Assembly (NCBI RefSeq): GCF_002846335.1
Contig: NZ_PJMQ01000001.1
Coordinates: 806,001-870,000 of the forward strand
Direction of reading: 5' to 3'
DNA: 64,000 nt
Source of the DNA: Janthinobacterium sp. 61
GTDB lineage: Bacteria > Pseudomonadota > Gammaproteobacteria > Burkholderiales > Burkholderiaceae_D
Shown here piece after piece: positions 26,950 to 36,396 of this stretch. Below the pieces are notes generated by a model. It was given only the letters and a program-made list of their open reading frames with translations, did no database searches and was not told the origin of the DNA. How positions within the stretch are numbered: position 1 is the stretch's first letter; every line of letters begins with the position of its first letter. A program made the translations under genes and the position numbers.

Positions 26950-27089
26950 ACCGTTCGCACGGCGGTGGGGAGGGGCGGCCATGCCTCTTGTATGGCTCCG
27001 GTTTGCGCTGCATGACGCGTGCGTTGCAAAAATATGGCATGCCCGCGCCTGTCATGCCTTCCGCCGTACACTCCGATGAAAAGTCCGCG

Positions 27090-27944
27090 ATGCATAATGA
27101 CAAGCTGGACCTCCGCAACATCAGTCTGGTGTGCGTGGAAACGCGTTATCCCGAGCTGGCCAGCTTTGCCATCGAGCGCTGTCTGGCCGGCGCCGATTTC
27201 AAGGAATGCCTGCTCTTCACATCCCGCCTGCATGACTTGCCCCCTCATATGCGCCAGGTGTTGATCGCCCCCATCGAGAGCGTGGAGGCGTATTCGGCAT
27301 TCGTGGTGCATGAGCTGGGCGACCATTTCAAGGGCACGCATGTGCTCATCATGCAGTGGGACGGTTTCATCGTGGATGCGCGTCAATGGCAAAGCGCTTT
27401 CCTGGACTGTGACTACATAGGCGCACCGTGGTCGCATCGCCCCGTGGCCGTCGGCAATGGCGGTTTTTCGCTGCGATCGCGGCGCCTGTACGAAGTCTTG
27501 CCACAGCTGGCCATCACGCAAGTCCGTCGCGAGGACTATGCGATCTGCGAGTTGCATGGCGACCAGTTGCGCGAGGATTTTGGCGTGCGCTTTGCCGATG
27601 CCAGTCTGGCCTCCAGCTTTGCCTTCGAATGCGTTGTGCCCACCGGTCCCACCTTTGGTTTCCATGGTTTTTTCAACTTTGGCCGGGTGCTGGACGACGT
27701 GGCGTTGCGCGACTATCTGCTCATGTGCGACGATGCCATGATGCATGCGGCCGCCGTGCGCAGGCTGGTCAAGCAGCTGTATGGCTCCGGCCGCTACTGG
27801 ATGGCGGCACACGTATTGCGCCGGCGCCTCAACGGGGGCGCCGCCATGTTCGCCGATGCCTGCCTGCTTGCCCTGCGCGCCAGCTGGCATGCACTTGTGC
27901 GTGGCCGCTCGCGCACCGCTGTGCTGCCGGCGCAGGGGGCTTGA
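27090..27944 (+). CDS. DUF5672 glycosyltransferase-like protein
   Basis: About 284 residues from the ATG at 27090; in-frame upstream starts exist (26988, 27012), so the start is uncertain. The DUF5672 core is clear: NISLVCVETRYPELASFAIERCL, HVLIMQWDGFIVDARQWQSAFLDCDYIGAPW and AVGNGGFSLRSRRLYEVL, with the DxD-like acidic sites and the NGGFSLR loop seen in GT-A type glycosyltransferases. Likely a cytoplasmic sugar transferase for cell-surface glycans. Substrate unknown; no polysaccharide operon is adjacent apart from a GT9 gene 2.3 kb away. Confidence 0.8.
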   Translation: MHNDKLDLRNISLVCVETRYPELASFAIERCLAGADFKECLLFTSRLHDLPPHMRQVLIAPIESVEAYSAFVVHELGDHFKGTHVLIMQWDGFIVDARQWQSAFLDCDYIGAPWSHRPVAVGNGGFSLRSRRLYEVLPQLAITQVRREDYAICELHGDQLREDFGVRFADASLASSFAFECVVPTGPTFGFHGFFNFGRVLDDVALRDYLLMCDDAMMHAAAVRRLVKQLYGSGRYWMAAHVLRRRLNGGAAMFADACLLALRASWHALVRGRSRTAVLPAQGA

Positions 27945-28064
27945 CGGCCCGTGCTTGTGGTGAAATTGGCCTACCTGCGTGCTTTGCTCGACACTGCGCT
28001 TTGCACATGCTAGTCTCGGTACTGCACCCACCTTTTTGCCAGGGCGGCAGTGCAAAGGACAGCC

Positions 28065-30230
28065 ATGGATACGCCACCGCAAGCGGTACCTGTTCCGGAT
28101 TTCTCTCCACGCTGCCACGACGGCATGCCGCTGCATGCCGCGCCCCTGCTTGATGATGGCGTCTTCAGCCCGGAACGGGTGGAGGCTGAACGCGAGCAAG
28201 CCTATTTCAACGATTTATACCTGCTGGCGCCCGTCGCCCATTTCGTGCTGGGACTCGATGGCGTGATCCTGCAAGTCAACCTGGTGGCGGCCGAGCTGTT
28301 CGGCCTGCCCCGGGAACGGCCCGGCCACGTGCTGTTCCGCTCCTATGTGCACGAGGCGTTTCGTCACGATTACGAGCGCTTCGTGCAGCGCGTGCTCAAT
28401 AGCAGCGAGCCCGAGCGTATCCAGCTGCAGGTGCAGTCCCGTCCCGGCGCGCGCGAGGCCGGCTTGCCCGTCTGCCTGCTAGGTAGCGCCGACCCGAACG
28501 GCCAGGCCTTGCGCCTGGTGCTGGAGCAGGCCGAGGGCAAACTGGCGGCGCTTGAACGCAGCGAAGAACGCTTCCGGCGCATCGTGCACAGCGCCGAGGA
28601 GGGGATCTGGGAAATCGATGCGCAGGCGCTGACCAGCTTTGTCAATCCGAAGATGGCGCACATGCTTGGCTGCCAGATCGAGGATATGCTGGGCCAACCG
28701 CTGGTGGCCTTCATGGATGACGAGGGACGCGCCATCCTGGAGCGCAATATTGCGCGGCGCCAGGTTGGCATTGCCGAACGCCACGAATTCAAGTTCCTGC
28801 GGCGTGATGGCAGCACCCTGTGGGCCACCCTGGCCACCAATCCCATCTTCGACTCCGGCGGCACCTATCTGGGTGCGCTGGCGCTGGTCAGCGACATCAC
28901 GGCGCAGCGCGCAGCATCCGAGCGCATCTGGCGGCAAGCCAATTTCGATGAGCTGACGGGCTTGCCGAACCGCCACATGTTTCTCGACCGGCTGCAGCAC
29001 GAGGCGCACCACGCCAGGCGCGAAGGCACTTGCCTGGCCCTGCTGTTCATCGACCTCGACCATTTCAAGCAGGTGAATGACCGTCTGGGCCACGAGAAGG
29101 GCGACATGCTGCTGCGCCAGGCGGCGCGGCGCATCAGCGAACGCGTGCGCGCCACCGATACGGTAGCGCGCCTGGGCGGCGACGAGTTCACCGTCATCCT
29201 GGCCGGCGTGGGGCAGTTGGGTGGCATCGAGCGTGTGCTGCAGGAACTGACGGCCGGGCTGACCCAGCCTTTCGTGCTTGACGGCGATACGGTGCACGTG
29301 TCGGCCAGCGTGGGCGTGGCGCTGTATCCAGCTGACGGCGATACGCCGGACAGCTTGCTGCGGCATGCCGATCAGGCCATGTATGCGGCCAAGAACGGGG
29401 GGCGCAACGGCTACAGCTATTTCACGCCGGCGTTGCAGCAGGCGGCCGAAGTGCGCCGCCATACGGTGCGCGAGATGCGCCTGGCCCTGACGCATGAGCA
29501 ATTTGAAGTGCATTACCAGCCCATCATCCGCCTGCGCGATGGCGCCATCGAGCGGGCCGAGGCGCTGCTGCGCTGGCGCCATCCGCTGCGCGGCCTGTTG
29601 CTGCCCGCCGACTTCATCGCTTTTGCCGAGACGAACGGCCTGATCATCGATATCGGCGAGTGGGTGTTTCGCCAGGTCGTGCGCCAGGCACGGCAGTGGC
29701 AAGACGAGCATGGTGCCGCGCTACAGATCAGTATCAACAAGTCGGCCGTGGAATTTCGCTGCGACGGTGCGCTGTACCAGGACTGGGGCGGGCACCTGGC
29801 GCGGCAGGGCCTGGCGTCGGGCGCCATCGTTATCGAAACAACAGAAGCGGTGCTGCTCGACAAGGCATGCCAGGTGGCCGACCGGCTGCGCCAGTTTCGC
29901 GCCATGGGCCTGGCGCTGGCGCTCGACGATTTCGGCAGCGGGCAAGTGTCGCTCGCGTGCCTGAAAACAGCCGATATCGACTTTCTCAAGATTGACCGTT
30001 CCCTGGTCGGCGAACTGGAACGCGACGATGCCGGGCTGGGCCTGTGCGAATCGATCATTGCGCTGGCGCAGCGGCTGGGACTGAAAGTCGTGGCCGAAGG
30101 GGTGGAAACGGCGTCGCAGCGCGATCTGCTGCGCGCTGCCGGCTGCGATTATGCGCAGGGGTATTTCTTCTCCCACGCGCTGCCGGCAGGGCAAATGGAC
30201 CGCCTGCTGGCGGCTCAGGCGGCTGGCTGA
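28065..30230 (+). CDS. PAS-PAS-GGDEF-EAL cyclic-di-GMP turnover protein
   Basis: 721 residues from the ATG at 28065 (AAAGGA site just upstream). A soluble protein with two PAS domains (about 45-155 and 165-285), a GGDEF diguanylate cyclase domain (signature GGDEF at residues 371-375) and an EAL phosphodiesterase domain (EAL at 499-501, EGVET near 680). All catalytic motifs look intact in both domains (LDLDHFKQVND, ALDDFGSG, IDFLKID), so it could make and break c-di-GMP depending on the PAS signal. No membrane helices. Its last 16 bases overlap the convergent GT9 gene. Such proteins commonly steer the motile-sessile switch, of interest beside a flagellar locus. Confidence 0.95.
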   Translation: MDTPPQAVPVPDFSPRCHDGMPLHAAPLLDDGVFSPERVEAEREQAYFNDLYLLAPVAHFVLGLDGVILQVNLVAAELFGLPRERPGHVLFRSYVHEAFRHDYERFVQRVLNSSEPERIQLQVQSRPGAREAGLPVCLLGSADPNGQALRLVLEQAEGKLAALERSEERFRRIVHSAEEGIWEIDAQALTSFVNPKMAHMLGCQIEDMLGQPLVAFMDDEGRAILERNIARRQVGIAERHEFKFLRRDGSTLWATLATNPIFDSGGTYLGALALVSDITAQRAASERIWRQANFDELTGLPNRHMFLDRLQHEAHHARREGTCLALLFIDLDHFKQVNDRLGHEKGDMLLRQAARRISERVRATDTVARLGGDEFTVILAGVGQLGGIERVLQELTAGLTQPFVLDGDTVHVSASVGVALYPADGDTPDSLLRHADQAMYAAKNGGRNGYSYFTPALQQAAEVRRHTVREMRLALTHEQFEVHYQPIIRLRDGAIERAEALLRWRHPLRGLLLPADFIAFAETNGLIIDIGEWVFRQVVRQARQWQDEHGAALQISINKSAVEFRCDGALYQDWGGHLARQGLASGAIVIETTEAVLLDKACQVADRLRQFRAMGLALALDDFGSGQVSLACLKTADIDFLKIDRSLVGELERDDAGLGLCESIIALAQRLGLKVVAEGVETASQRDLLRAAGCDYAQGYFFSHALPAGQMDRLLAAQAAG

Positions 30231-31315
30231 ACGGTTTCCTGCGCCTGCCCTTCGCCCTCCATCAGCTGTTCCACGGCGGCCAGGGTGTCGGCGTCGCTGA
30301 CCTTGGCCAAGGTCAGGCCAGGCGCCAGGATGACACGGTAGTGGCGGCTGGCCGGGTAAAACCAGCGGTAGTTATCGGTGCGGATGTAGTAGCCGACGAT
30401 TTTCTTGTCATACGCCGAGGCGATGTGGATCACCGAGGTGTCGGGCGACAGCACCAGTTCGCAGCGGCGGATCAGGGCCGCCAGTTCGAGGATGTGGCCG
30501 GTGGGTGGTGCGGCCATCACGTTGGCATGGCCGGCACCGTCCACGATTTCGGCGGCGCGCGCCTCGGTGCCCGGCGCGGCGATCACCAGCAGCGCATGGC
30601 GCGGATAGCGTGCCGCCAGGGTGGCGCAGCAGCGCTGGGCGTCAGCCACGCTGACCGTGCGTTGCGCATTGCTGCCCTGGAAGTTGAGGCAGAACAAGCC
30701 TTCATAGCTACGCAGCAGGGTGTCGCAGGCGGCGTCGACCTGTGCCGCGTGCGCATCGACACCGAACAGTTCATAGCGCATGTCGATGTCGCGCAGGCCA
30801 AATTGCCCGAACGTGGCGAAAAAGCTGTGCAGAATGTGGCGGCTGCGGTCGCAGGGCACAGTATGGTCGAACATGCCCAGATTTTCCGTCGAGGTGCCAT
30901 ACTTTGGAATGGCAAAGCCCGTCAAATAGCGCGCGCCCAGCCATTTGATGCGCAGCAGCAAGGGAATCGAAAAACGGTTGTAGGGGTTGAAGATGACGTC
31001 GTAGCGGCGTCGGCGCAGCTCGGCGATGGTGGTGCGCAAATCGCGCAGCAGCGGCTGCTTGTCCCAAATGAGGATGTCGCTCACATGCGGATTGTCGGCG
31101 ATGATGTCGCGGTTGGCGCTGCTGGCTGCCACGTCGATCTGCCAGTGCGGATAGTTCTTTTTCAGCTCGCGCAGCAGTGCGGAGGTCACGATCATGTCGC
31201 CGATCTTGTCGTTGCGCAAAATCAATACCTTGCGCACCTTGGCGATATCGAGTGGCTGCTTGTCGGATTTGCCCAGCAGGGCGTAACTGATCAGCCGGGC
31301 GGCGGTTTTTATCAA
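30215..31315 (-). CDS. Glycosyltransferase family 9 (heptosyltransferase-like)
   Basis: 366 residues. The Rossmann start VRKVLILRNDKIGDMIVTSALLREL and the C-terminal LSPDTSVIHIASAYDKKIVGYY (nucleotide-sugar site) are GT9 hallmarks, as in WaaC/WaaF/RfaQ heptosyltransferases of LPS core synthesis. The most upstream start is a TTG at 31315 with GGAG ahead of it. The gene sits at the edge of the flagellar locus and is oriented with it; a role in core LPS is the default reading, filament glycosylation is only a possibility. Confidence 0.87.
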   Translation of the reverse strand: MIKTAARLISYALLGKSDKQPLDIAKVRKVLILRNDKIGDMIVTSALLRELKKNYPHWQIDVAASSANRDIIADNPHVSDILIWDKQPLLRDLRTTIAELRRRRYDVIFNPYNRFSIPLLLRIKWLGARYLTGFAIPKYGTSTENLGMFDHTVPCDRSRHILHSFFATFGQFGLRDIDMRYELFGVDAHAAQVDAACDTLLRSYEGLFCLNFQGSNAQRTVSVADAQRCCATLAARYPRHALLVIAAPGTEARAAEIVDGAGHANVMAAPPTGHILELAALIRRCELVLSPDTSVIHIASAYDKKIVGYYIRTDNYRWFYPASRHYRVILAPGLTLAKVSDADTLAAVEQLMEGEGQAQETVQPAA

Positions 31316-31468
31316 GGGAACTCCGGAAATGGATGGCAGGATGCGCTGGCGTATTGGCTAATAAGCAAGCGACACCAGCATCTTACGGATTTCCACCATC
31401 CTGGGCTAGGGGGCAGGCCCCGTTTATTGCTGCGTGCGCCAAGATAGCGCACGCGGGGGGGGGCGAAC

Positions 31469-32512
31469 TTACTCCAGGCCCAGCAGGGCGACGACGCGCT
31501 CGCGGCTGATGCCGACCAGCGCCGAACTGATCGCCAGCAGCGACTCATAGCCAGGCTGGCTGGCCTTTTGCGTGAAGTTTTCGGCCAGCGTATCCATGCT
31601 GACGTTCACTTGCACCGGTTGCGCCCGTGCCACCCGTCCCGTGGCCTGCGCCAGGGCCAGGCTGACGGAACTGCGCGCCGCCTGCAACCGCGCCAGCGCC
31701 TGGACCACTTGCTGCAAGGTGGCGCGCAGGGCTTCCATGTCGCCGGTATGCCATTCTTCCGGGGTAATGGCGGCCGGTTCCGCATCCGTGCGCACGCGGC
31801 TCATCTGGCCGGTCGGGTAGCGGATGCCGCTGCCGCGCACCGACAGGCTGTCGCGCACGTTGGCCCAGGCCGCTTCCGACGTGCTGAACACCAGTTCGCC
31901 ATTCTCGCCCAGTTTGACGCCGATGCCGGACGGCATCAGTGCACGGTCGAAGCGGGAAACGATTTCATTCTCGCTCAGGCCAGGTTCGATATTCACAGAG
32001 CGCAAGGCCTGGTTCGCGCCGCCGACGGAAAAGGCCAGCACTTCCTGCGGGCCTTCCTGCAGACTGGCCATGGTCAGGCCGCGGATGCTGAAGTTCTGCT
32101 GTGACGCCTGCGGGCTGGTATAGCTGAGCTGTGCGTCCAGCGTGCCGCCCGAGGCGCTGGCGCGCTGGCGCCAGGTATTGCTGAACTGGCGTACTCTTGC
32201 CTCGACTTGCCCTTCGCGGCCCAGGCGCGCTGCCAGCTTGGCCGCCAGCTCGCTTTTCAGCGACTGCAACTGGCTGCTGCTGCGTTCCAGGTAGTCCAGG
32301 GTTTGTTGTGCGTTAGAAATTTCCCCCTGCAACTGGTGATCCCAGTTGCTCAGGCCGCGCTGCAGGCCCGCCGCCGACCTCCTTGCCGCCGGCGCCTCGC
32401 TGCGCGCGCTGGCGCTGCCGCTGATGGCGGCGGACGCGTCATCGACGACGCGGGCTGTGCCGGCGCCTTTGGCATTGACGCCGGAAGTGGAGGAGGTCTG
32501 AACGATTTGCAT
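31469..32512 (-). CDS. Unidentified flagellar-locus protein in the lafW position
   Basis: 347 residues, not recognised from a family signature. It follows flgL with 5 bases between stop and start, so it is translated as the last gene of the flgB-flgL unit. Residues 1-45 are Ser/Ala-rich; 50-110 is a long helical, coiled-coil-like stretch (HQLQGEISNAQQTLDYLER, QSLKSELAAKLAARLG); the middle is beta-rich (FSIRGLTMASLQEGPQEVLA, GENGELVFSTSEAAW); the C-terminal 100 residues are helical again and end in GISRERVVALLGLE. Helical ends around a beta core resemble axial flagellar proteins. There is no signal peptide or membrane helix, so export by the flagellar type III route is plausible. The position equals that of lafW in E. 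coli Flag-2, described as hook-associated-like. Confidence 0.7.
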   Translation of the reverse strand: MQIVQTSSTSGVNAKGAGTARVVDDASAAISGSASARSEAPAARRSAAGLQRGLSNWDHQLQGEISNAQQTLDYLERSSSQLQSLKSELAAKLAARLGREGQVEARVRQFSNTWRQRASASGGTLDAQLSYTSPQASQQNFSIRGLTMASLQEGPQEVLAFSVGGANQALRSVNIEPGLSENEIVSRFDRALMPSGIGVKLGENGELVFSTSEAAWANVRDSLSVRGSGIRYPTGQMSRVRTDAEPAAITPEEWHTGDMEALRATLQQVVQALARLQAARSSVSLALAQATGRVARAQPVQVNVSMDTLAENFTQKASQPGYESLLAISSALVGISRERVVALLGLE

Positions 32513-32517
32513 GATGG

Positions 32518-33429
32518 TCAGAGAAGATCAAACAGGGAAATAGTGCCAACCTTGGCGTAGGCTTTATAGGTTGCCTGCAGGGCCGTCTGGTAGCCGGTCA
32601 GTTCAATGGCTGCCGCACCCATGTCGGTCTTTTTCAGGTCCAGCAGGGCCGAATTGTTCGACAGCGACACATTGGCCAGGTTGCCGGAGAGCGTGGTGAG
32701 GATGTTTTGCGCGCCGCCGAAGATGGCGATCTTGCCAGAGAGTAAATCCATGCCGTCATCGGTGCCATCGAGCGCGGCGACCACCACGCTGCGCACGGCC
32801 GGATCGTTGGGGCTGACGCCCTTCGTACCGAGGGTGGTGATGGCCTGGTCGATCTTGTTCAGCCATACTTCCAGGTTCTTCACGTCTACGTTGGCCGCCT
32901 GTGTGACGCCATTGCCCACCACCACGGTCTGCGTGTCGGTATTGCCGATGTAGGCGTAGCGCGAACCTGCAGTTGCTGCCGGATCGTATTTGATGGCGGG
33001 TTGGTCGGTAGCGGTGCCGGAAAACATGTAGCGGCCTTCCTGGTCCTTCAGATTGGCCGTGTACAGTACGCTGTCGCGCATGGCGATCAGCGACTGCGTC
33101 ATCGCATTCAGGTCGTCCGGCGCATTGCCGCCGTCGGCAGCCCACACCAGCAGGTCGCGCGCCTGGCCCATGTCGGTGACCATGCTCGACAGGTAGTTTT
33201 CGTTCTTCAGCAGGCGCACTTTCACCGTGGCGATATTGTCCTGGTATTGCGTGACCATGGCTTGCTCGCGCGTCAGGCGCGAAATGCGCACGTTGCCGAT
33301 TGGATCGTCCGAGGGCAGCTGGATGCGCAAGCCCGAAGACATTTGCTGGGTCAGGTAATTGATGCGTTCCTGATTTTGCTGAAGCGATATATTAATCAGC
33401 GATTGGTATTGGCTGCTGGCGACACGCAT
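32518..33429 (-). CDS. flgL: Flagellar hook-filament junction protein FlgL
   Basis: 303-residue HAP3, which joins the hook-side HAP1 ring to the filament. The flagellin-like N-terminus (RVASSQYQSLINISLQQNQERINYLTQQMSSGLRIQLPSDDP) and helical C-terminus (AAAIELTGYQTALQATYKAYAKV) are present. The ATG at 33429 is preceded by AAGGAGAAG. It is only 10 bases after flgK and 5 bases before the unidentified distal gene. Confidence 0.95.
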   Translation of the reverse strand: MRVASSQYQSLINISLQQNQERINYLTQQMSSGLRIQLPSDDPIGNVRISRLTREQAMVTQYQDNIATVKVRLLKNENYLSSMVTDMGQARDLLVWAADGGNAPDDLNAMTQSLIAMRDSVLYTANLKDQEGRYMFSGTATDQPAIKYDPAATAGSRYAYIGNTDTQTVVVGNGVTQAANVDVKNLEVWLNKIDQAITTLGTKGVSPNDPAVRSVVVAALDGTDDGMDLLSGKIAIFGGAQNILTTLSGNLANVSLSNNSALLDLKKTDMGAAAIELTGYQTALQATYKAYAKVGTISLFDLL

Positions 33430-33439
33430 AGTCTTCTCC

Positions 33440-34801
33440 TTAACCCATCATTTGCAAAGTGGCATCAAACAAGGTGTTCGCCACGGAAATGACTTTCATG
33501 TTTGCCTGGTACATATTCTGGAATTCGACCAGATTCATCGCTTCCTCGTCCTTGTTCACGCCGCTGGTGGACTTCCAGTCGTCGATGGCTTGCGCGCGCA
33601 CCGTGTTGGACGTCTTCAGCAGGGCCTGGTTCTGCTGGCTGTAAATAGCCAGCTTGCCGACGAGCTGCGTATCCGCATCGCTCATCAGGACGGAACCCAC
33701 CCAGCTGACATTGATCGATTGATTCTTGATATCGATCAATTTTTGCAAGTTGCCGCTGTCGCCTGCCGCACCTGTCAGCGACAGGGCCAGGTCCTTGGCG
33801 TTGAAGCCGGGGGTAATGCTCAGCTTGCCGTTCGCGTAGGCCAGCAGGGGGCCGCCGGCGGCGCCAGCCATGGTCTTGCCCAGGGCCAGCTGCGCATTGA
33901 CCTGGCTGGTCAACTGTGTGGCCATGTCTTGCAGCGACTGCTGCAGCGGTCTCAGGGTGTTTTGCTCGAACTCGCCCAGGCCGCCCATCTGGCCGCCGAT
34001 GGCTGACAGATCGAGGTTGTACGAAGACTTGGCGAAATCGAGGCTCAGGGTTTGCTGGCCCGTGTTCGTCATGCCGCTGGTCAAGGTGCCGGCCAGGCTG
34101 CCGATGACCAGCGGCTGGCCCGACTTCAGCGAAATATTGCGCGAGCCGTCCGGCTGGTCGAGGACGTCGATGCCCATTTGCGAGGCCAGGCCGTCGATCA
34201 GCTGGTCGCGCGCATCCATCAGCGATGACACGTTCGTGCCCGAGGCCGTGGAGGTGCTGATGCGCTGGTTCAGCGCGGCGATATTGGCCAGGGTGGTATT
34301 GGCTTGTGGCACGATCGCTGCTCGTTGCTGCTGCACCGACAGCAACTGGTTGGCCATGACGGTGCTGATGCTGTTGAAGCGCTGCGCCATGGCGTCGGCG
34401 GAAGTGACAATCTGCTGGCGCAGCGGTGTCGAGGTCGGGTCAACGGCGGCCGCGTTGAGGGCGGCGAAAAAGCCGTCGATGCCGTTGCTGATGCTGGAGG
34501 CATCGTCGCCCATCACGCGCTCGAGCTGGGTCAGGTAAGGCTGGGTCTGCGAACGGGCGCCCTGGTCGGACGCGGCACGCCACATTTGCTGGCTTTTATA
34601 CGCATCGGCAAAGCGCAGCAAGGCGGACACTTCCACGCCATTGCCGGCCGAGCGCACGCCGGCGGTGGCGCCCAGCGATGACAGCAGCACGCCCTGGCGC
34701 GTGTAGCCCGCCGTTTGCAGGTTGGCGATGTTCTGGCTGGCCGCATTGAGTGCGGCCTGGGCGGCGATGCTGCCTGACAATGCATTGCTGATGATGCTCA
34801 T
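33440..34801 (-). CDS. flgK: Flagellar hook-associated protein 1 (FlgK)
   Basis: 453 residues, on the short side for FlgK (E. coli 547), as is common for lateral-type systems. N-terminal rod/hook helix with ALNAASQNIANLQTAGYTRQG; C-terminal EAMNLVEFQNMYQANMKVISVANTLFDATL. The central variable domain is reduced. FlgK forms the ring between hook and FlgL and needs the FlgN chaperone, which is encoded at 42976-43416. Confidence 0.95.
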   Translation of the reverse strand: MSIISNALSGSIAAQAALNAASQNIANLQTAGYTRQGVLLSSLGATAGVRSAGNGVEVSALLRFADAYKSQQMWRAASDQGARSQTQPYLTQLERVMGDDASSISNGIDGFFAALNAAAVDPTSTPLRQQIVTSADAMAQRFNSISTVMANQLLSVQQQRAAIVPQANTTLANIAALNQRISTSTASGTNVSSLMDARDQLIDGLASQMGIDVLDQPDGSRNISLKSGQPLVIGSLAGTLTSGMTNTGQQTLSLDFAKSSYNLDLSAIGGQMGGLGEFEQNTLRPLQQSLQDMATQLTSQVNAQLALGKTMAGAAGGPLLAYANGKLSITPGFNAKDLALSLTGAAGDSGNLQKLIDIKNQSINVSWVGSVLMSDADTQLVGKLAIYSQQNQALLKTSNTVRAQAIDDWKSTSGVNKDEEAMNLVEFQNMYQANMKVISVANTLFDATLQMMG

Positions 34802-34882
34802 TGGGCAAGTTTCTTTCGTGAAGAGTGTGGCGCGTGCGGGTGGGCAGGCATTGAATCGTTGTTACCTTGTACAGGCGACGCT

Positions 34883-35275
34883 TCAGACAGATTTATTAAG
34901 CGGCGCCGCAATATTGTCGGTCTTGACAGGGCTTTTGGCAGCCACGGGGGCGCCGGCCGCCGGCAGCAGCTGGCGCAGGATGGCGTCGGCGATGCCGAAG
35001 GCGCGCTGGCCGGCCATCTTGTCGGCCACCAGGTTGTCGGCCATTTCCAGCATGTCGCTGTTGATGGGGTCCTTGAAGACGCTGTCCTCGCCTGCCATCT
35101 CGCGCGTACCCGAACGCATCTGGCGCAGCATGTGCGAGATGAAGAAGGCTTCGAACTTGACGGCCGCCTCGGTGGCCTTGGCCGCGTAGCGGGGATCGGC
35201 CGGCGTGGCCGCGGCAGGAGAGCGGTCGTCGAGCGCCGAAGGCAGGGCGCTGCTGCTGTCATTGATATTAAGCAT
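34883..35275 (-). CDS. flgJ: Rod-binding protein FlgJ, N-terminal domain only
   Basis: 130 residues that match just the rod-capping N-terminal half of FlgJ: AVKFEAFFISHMLRQMRSG, EDSVFKDPINSDMLEMADNLVADKMAGQRAFGIADAILRQL. The glucosaminidase half, normally fused in gamma- and many beta-proteobacteria, is missing; a separate GH73 gene at 42237-42989 would supply it. The start overlaps the flgI stop by one base (TGATG). 81 bases separate its stop from flgK. Confidence 0.92.
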   Translation of the reverse strand: MLNINDSSSALPSALDDRSPAAATPADPRYAAKATEAAVKFEAFFISHMLRQMRSGTREMAGEDSVFKDPINSDMLEMADNLVADKMAGQRAFGIADAILRQLLPAAGAPVAAKSPVKTDNIAAPLNKSV

Positions 35276-36387
35276 CAGATTACCACCAGTTCGCCTTCGA
35301 TGGCGCCAGCCTGGTCGAGGGCTTGTAAAATTGCCATGATGTCATCGGGCGAGGCGCCCAGGCTGTTGACCACATCGATGATAGACTGCAGTTTGGCGCC
35401 GGCCGGCCATTTGAACATATTGCCGTTGCCCTGGTCGACGGACACTTTTGATTGCGGTGTGACAGTGGTCTGGCCGCGGCCGAACGGCGCCGGCTGGCTC
35501 ACTGCCGAGCTTTCGGAAATGACGACCTTGAGCGAGCCGTGCGTGACGGCAGCCGCCTTCACGCGCAAGCCTTCGGCGATGACTACGGTGCCGGTGCGCG
35601 AATTGAAGACCACTTTCGGGGTGTCGACACCCACATCGACGCTCAAGGCTTCCAGTTTGGCCATGAAAGCCACGCGCTGGGTCGGGTTTTCCGGCGCCAG
35701 CACGTCCACGCTGGTGGCGTCGCGCGTGGTGGCGACGGCACCGAAGCGGCGGTTCACGGCTTCGACGATATTGATGGCCGTCTCGAAATGCGGATGGCGC
35801 AAGTTCAGGGTGACGGAAGGCCTGGTGGAAAAGTCGCTGAGAATCTCGCGTTCGATGTTGGCACCGTTGGGAATGCGGCCCGAGGTGGGCGTGTTGACGG
35901 TGACGGACGAGCCGCTCTTGCCGGTGGCGTTCAAGCCGCCGACGACCACGTTGCCTTGCGCCAGCGCATACGTTTCATTATCGGCTGCGCGCAATTGCGT
36001 CAGCAGCAAGGTGCCGCCACGCAAGCTTTTCGCATCGCCCAGGGACGAGACGGTGACGTCGATGGCCTGGCCACGGCGGTATCCTGGTGGAAACACGGCG
36101 CTGACCATGACGGTGGCGACGTTCTTGCTTTTCGCTTCGGCACCGTCCGGCATCTTCACGCCGAATTGCTTGAGCATGTTGACCACGGACTGGCTGGAAA
36201 ATTTTACCTGGGTGGTGTCGCCGCTGCCGTTCAGGCCCACGACGAGGCCATAGCCGACCAGCGGGTTGTCGCGCACGCCCTCGATGCTGACCAGGTTGCG
36301 CAGCACTTGCGCGGCGCTGGCGGGCAGGGACAGGCCGGAGAGCACGGCCAGCATGGCTGCCAGGGGCAGGGCGGAACGAAATTTCAT
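35275..36387 (-). CDS. flgI: Flagellar P-ring protein FlgI
   Basis: 370 residues with a cleavable signal peptide ([24 protein letters not shown]). [28 protein letters not shown] and the C-terminal [15 protein letters not shown] are typical. It forms the periplasmic ring in peptidoglycan around the rod; FlgA is its chaperone and is encoded at 41469. Lies 9 bases after flgH. Confidence 0.97.
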   Translation of the reverse strand: MKFRSALPLAAMLAVLSGLSLPASAAQVLRNLVSIEGVRDNPLVGYGLVVGLNGSGDTTQVKFSSQSVVNMLKQFGVKMPDGAEAKSKNVATVMVSAVFPPGYRRGQAIDVTVSSLGDAKSLRGGTLLLTQLRAADNETYALAQGNVVVGGLNATGKSGSSVTVNTPTSGRIPNGANIEREILSDFSTRPSVTLNLRHPHFETAINIVEAVNRRFGAVATTRDATSVDVLAPENPTQRVAFMAKLEALSVDVGVDTPKVVFNSRTGTVVIAEGLRVKAAAVTHGSLKVVISESSAVSQPAPFGRGQTTVTPQSKVSVDQGNGNMFKWPAGAKLQSIIDVVNSLGASPDDIMAILQALDQAGAIEGELVVI

Positions 36388-36396
36388 GAGCTCACC

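Noticed and set aside
31455..31463. G9 homopolymer as phase-variation tract
   Set aside because: It lies just past the stop codon of the lafW-position gene and outside any coding region, so slippage would not change a protein.
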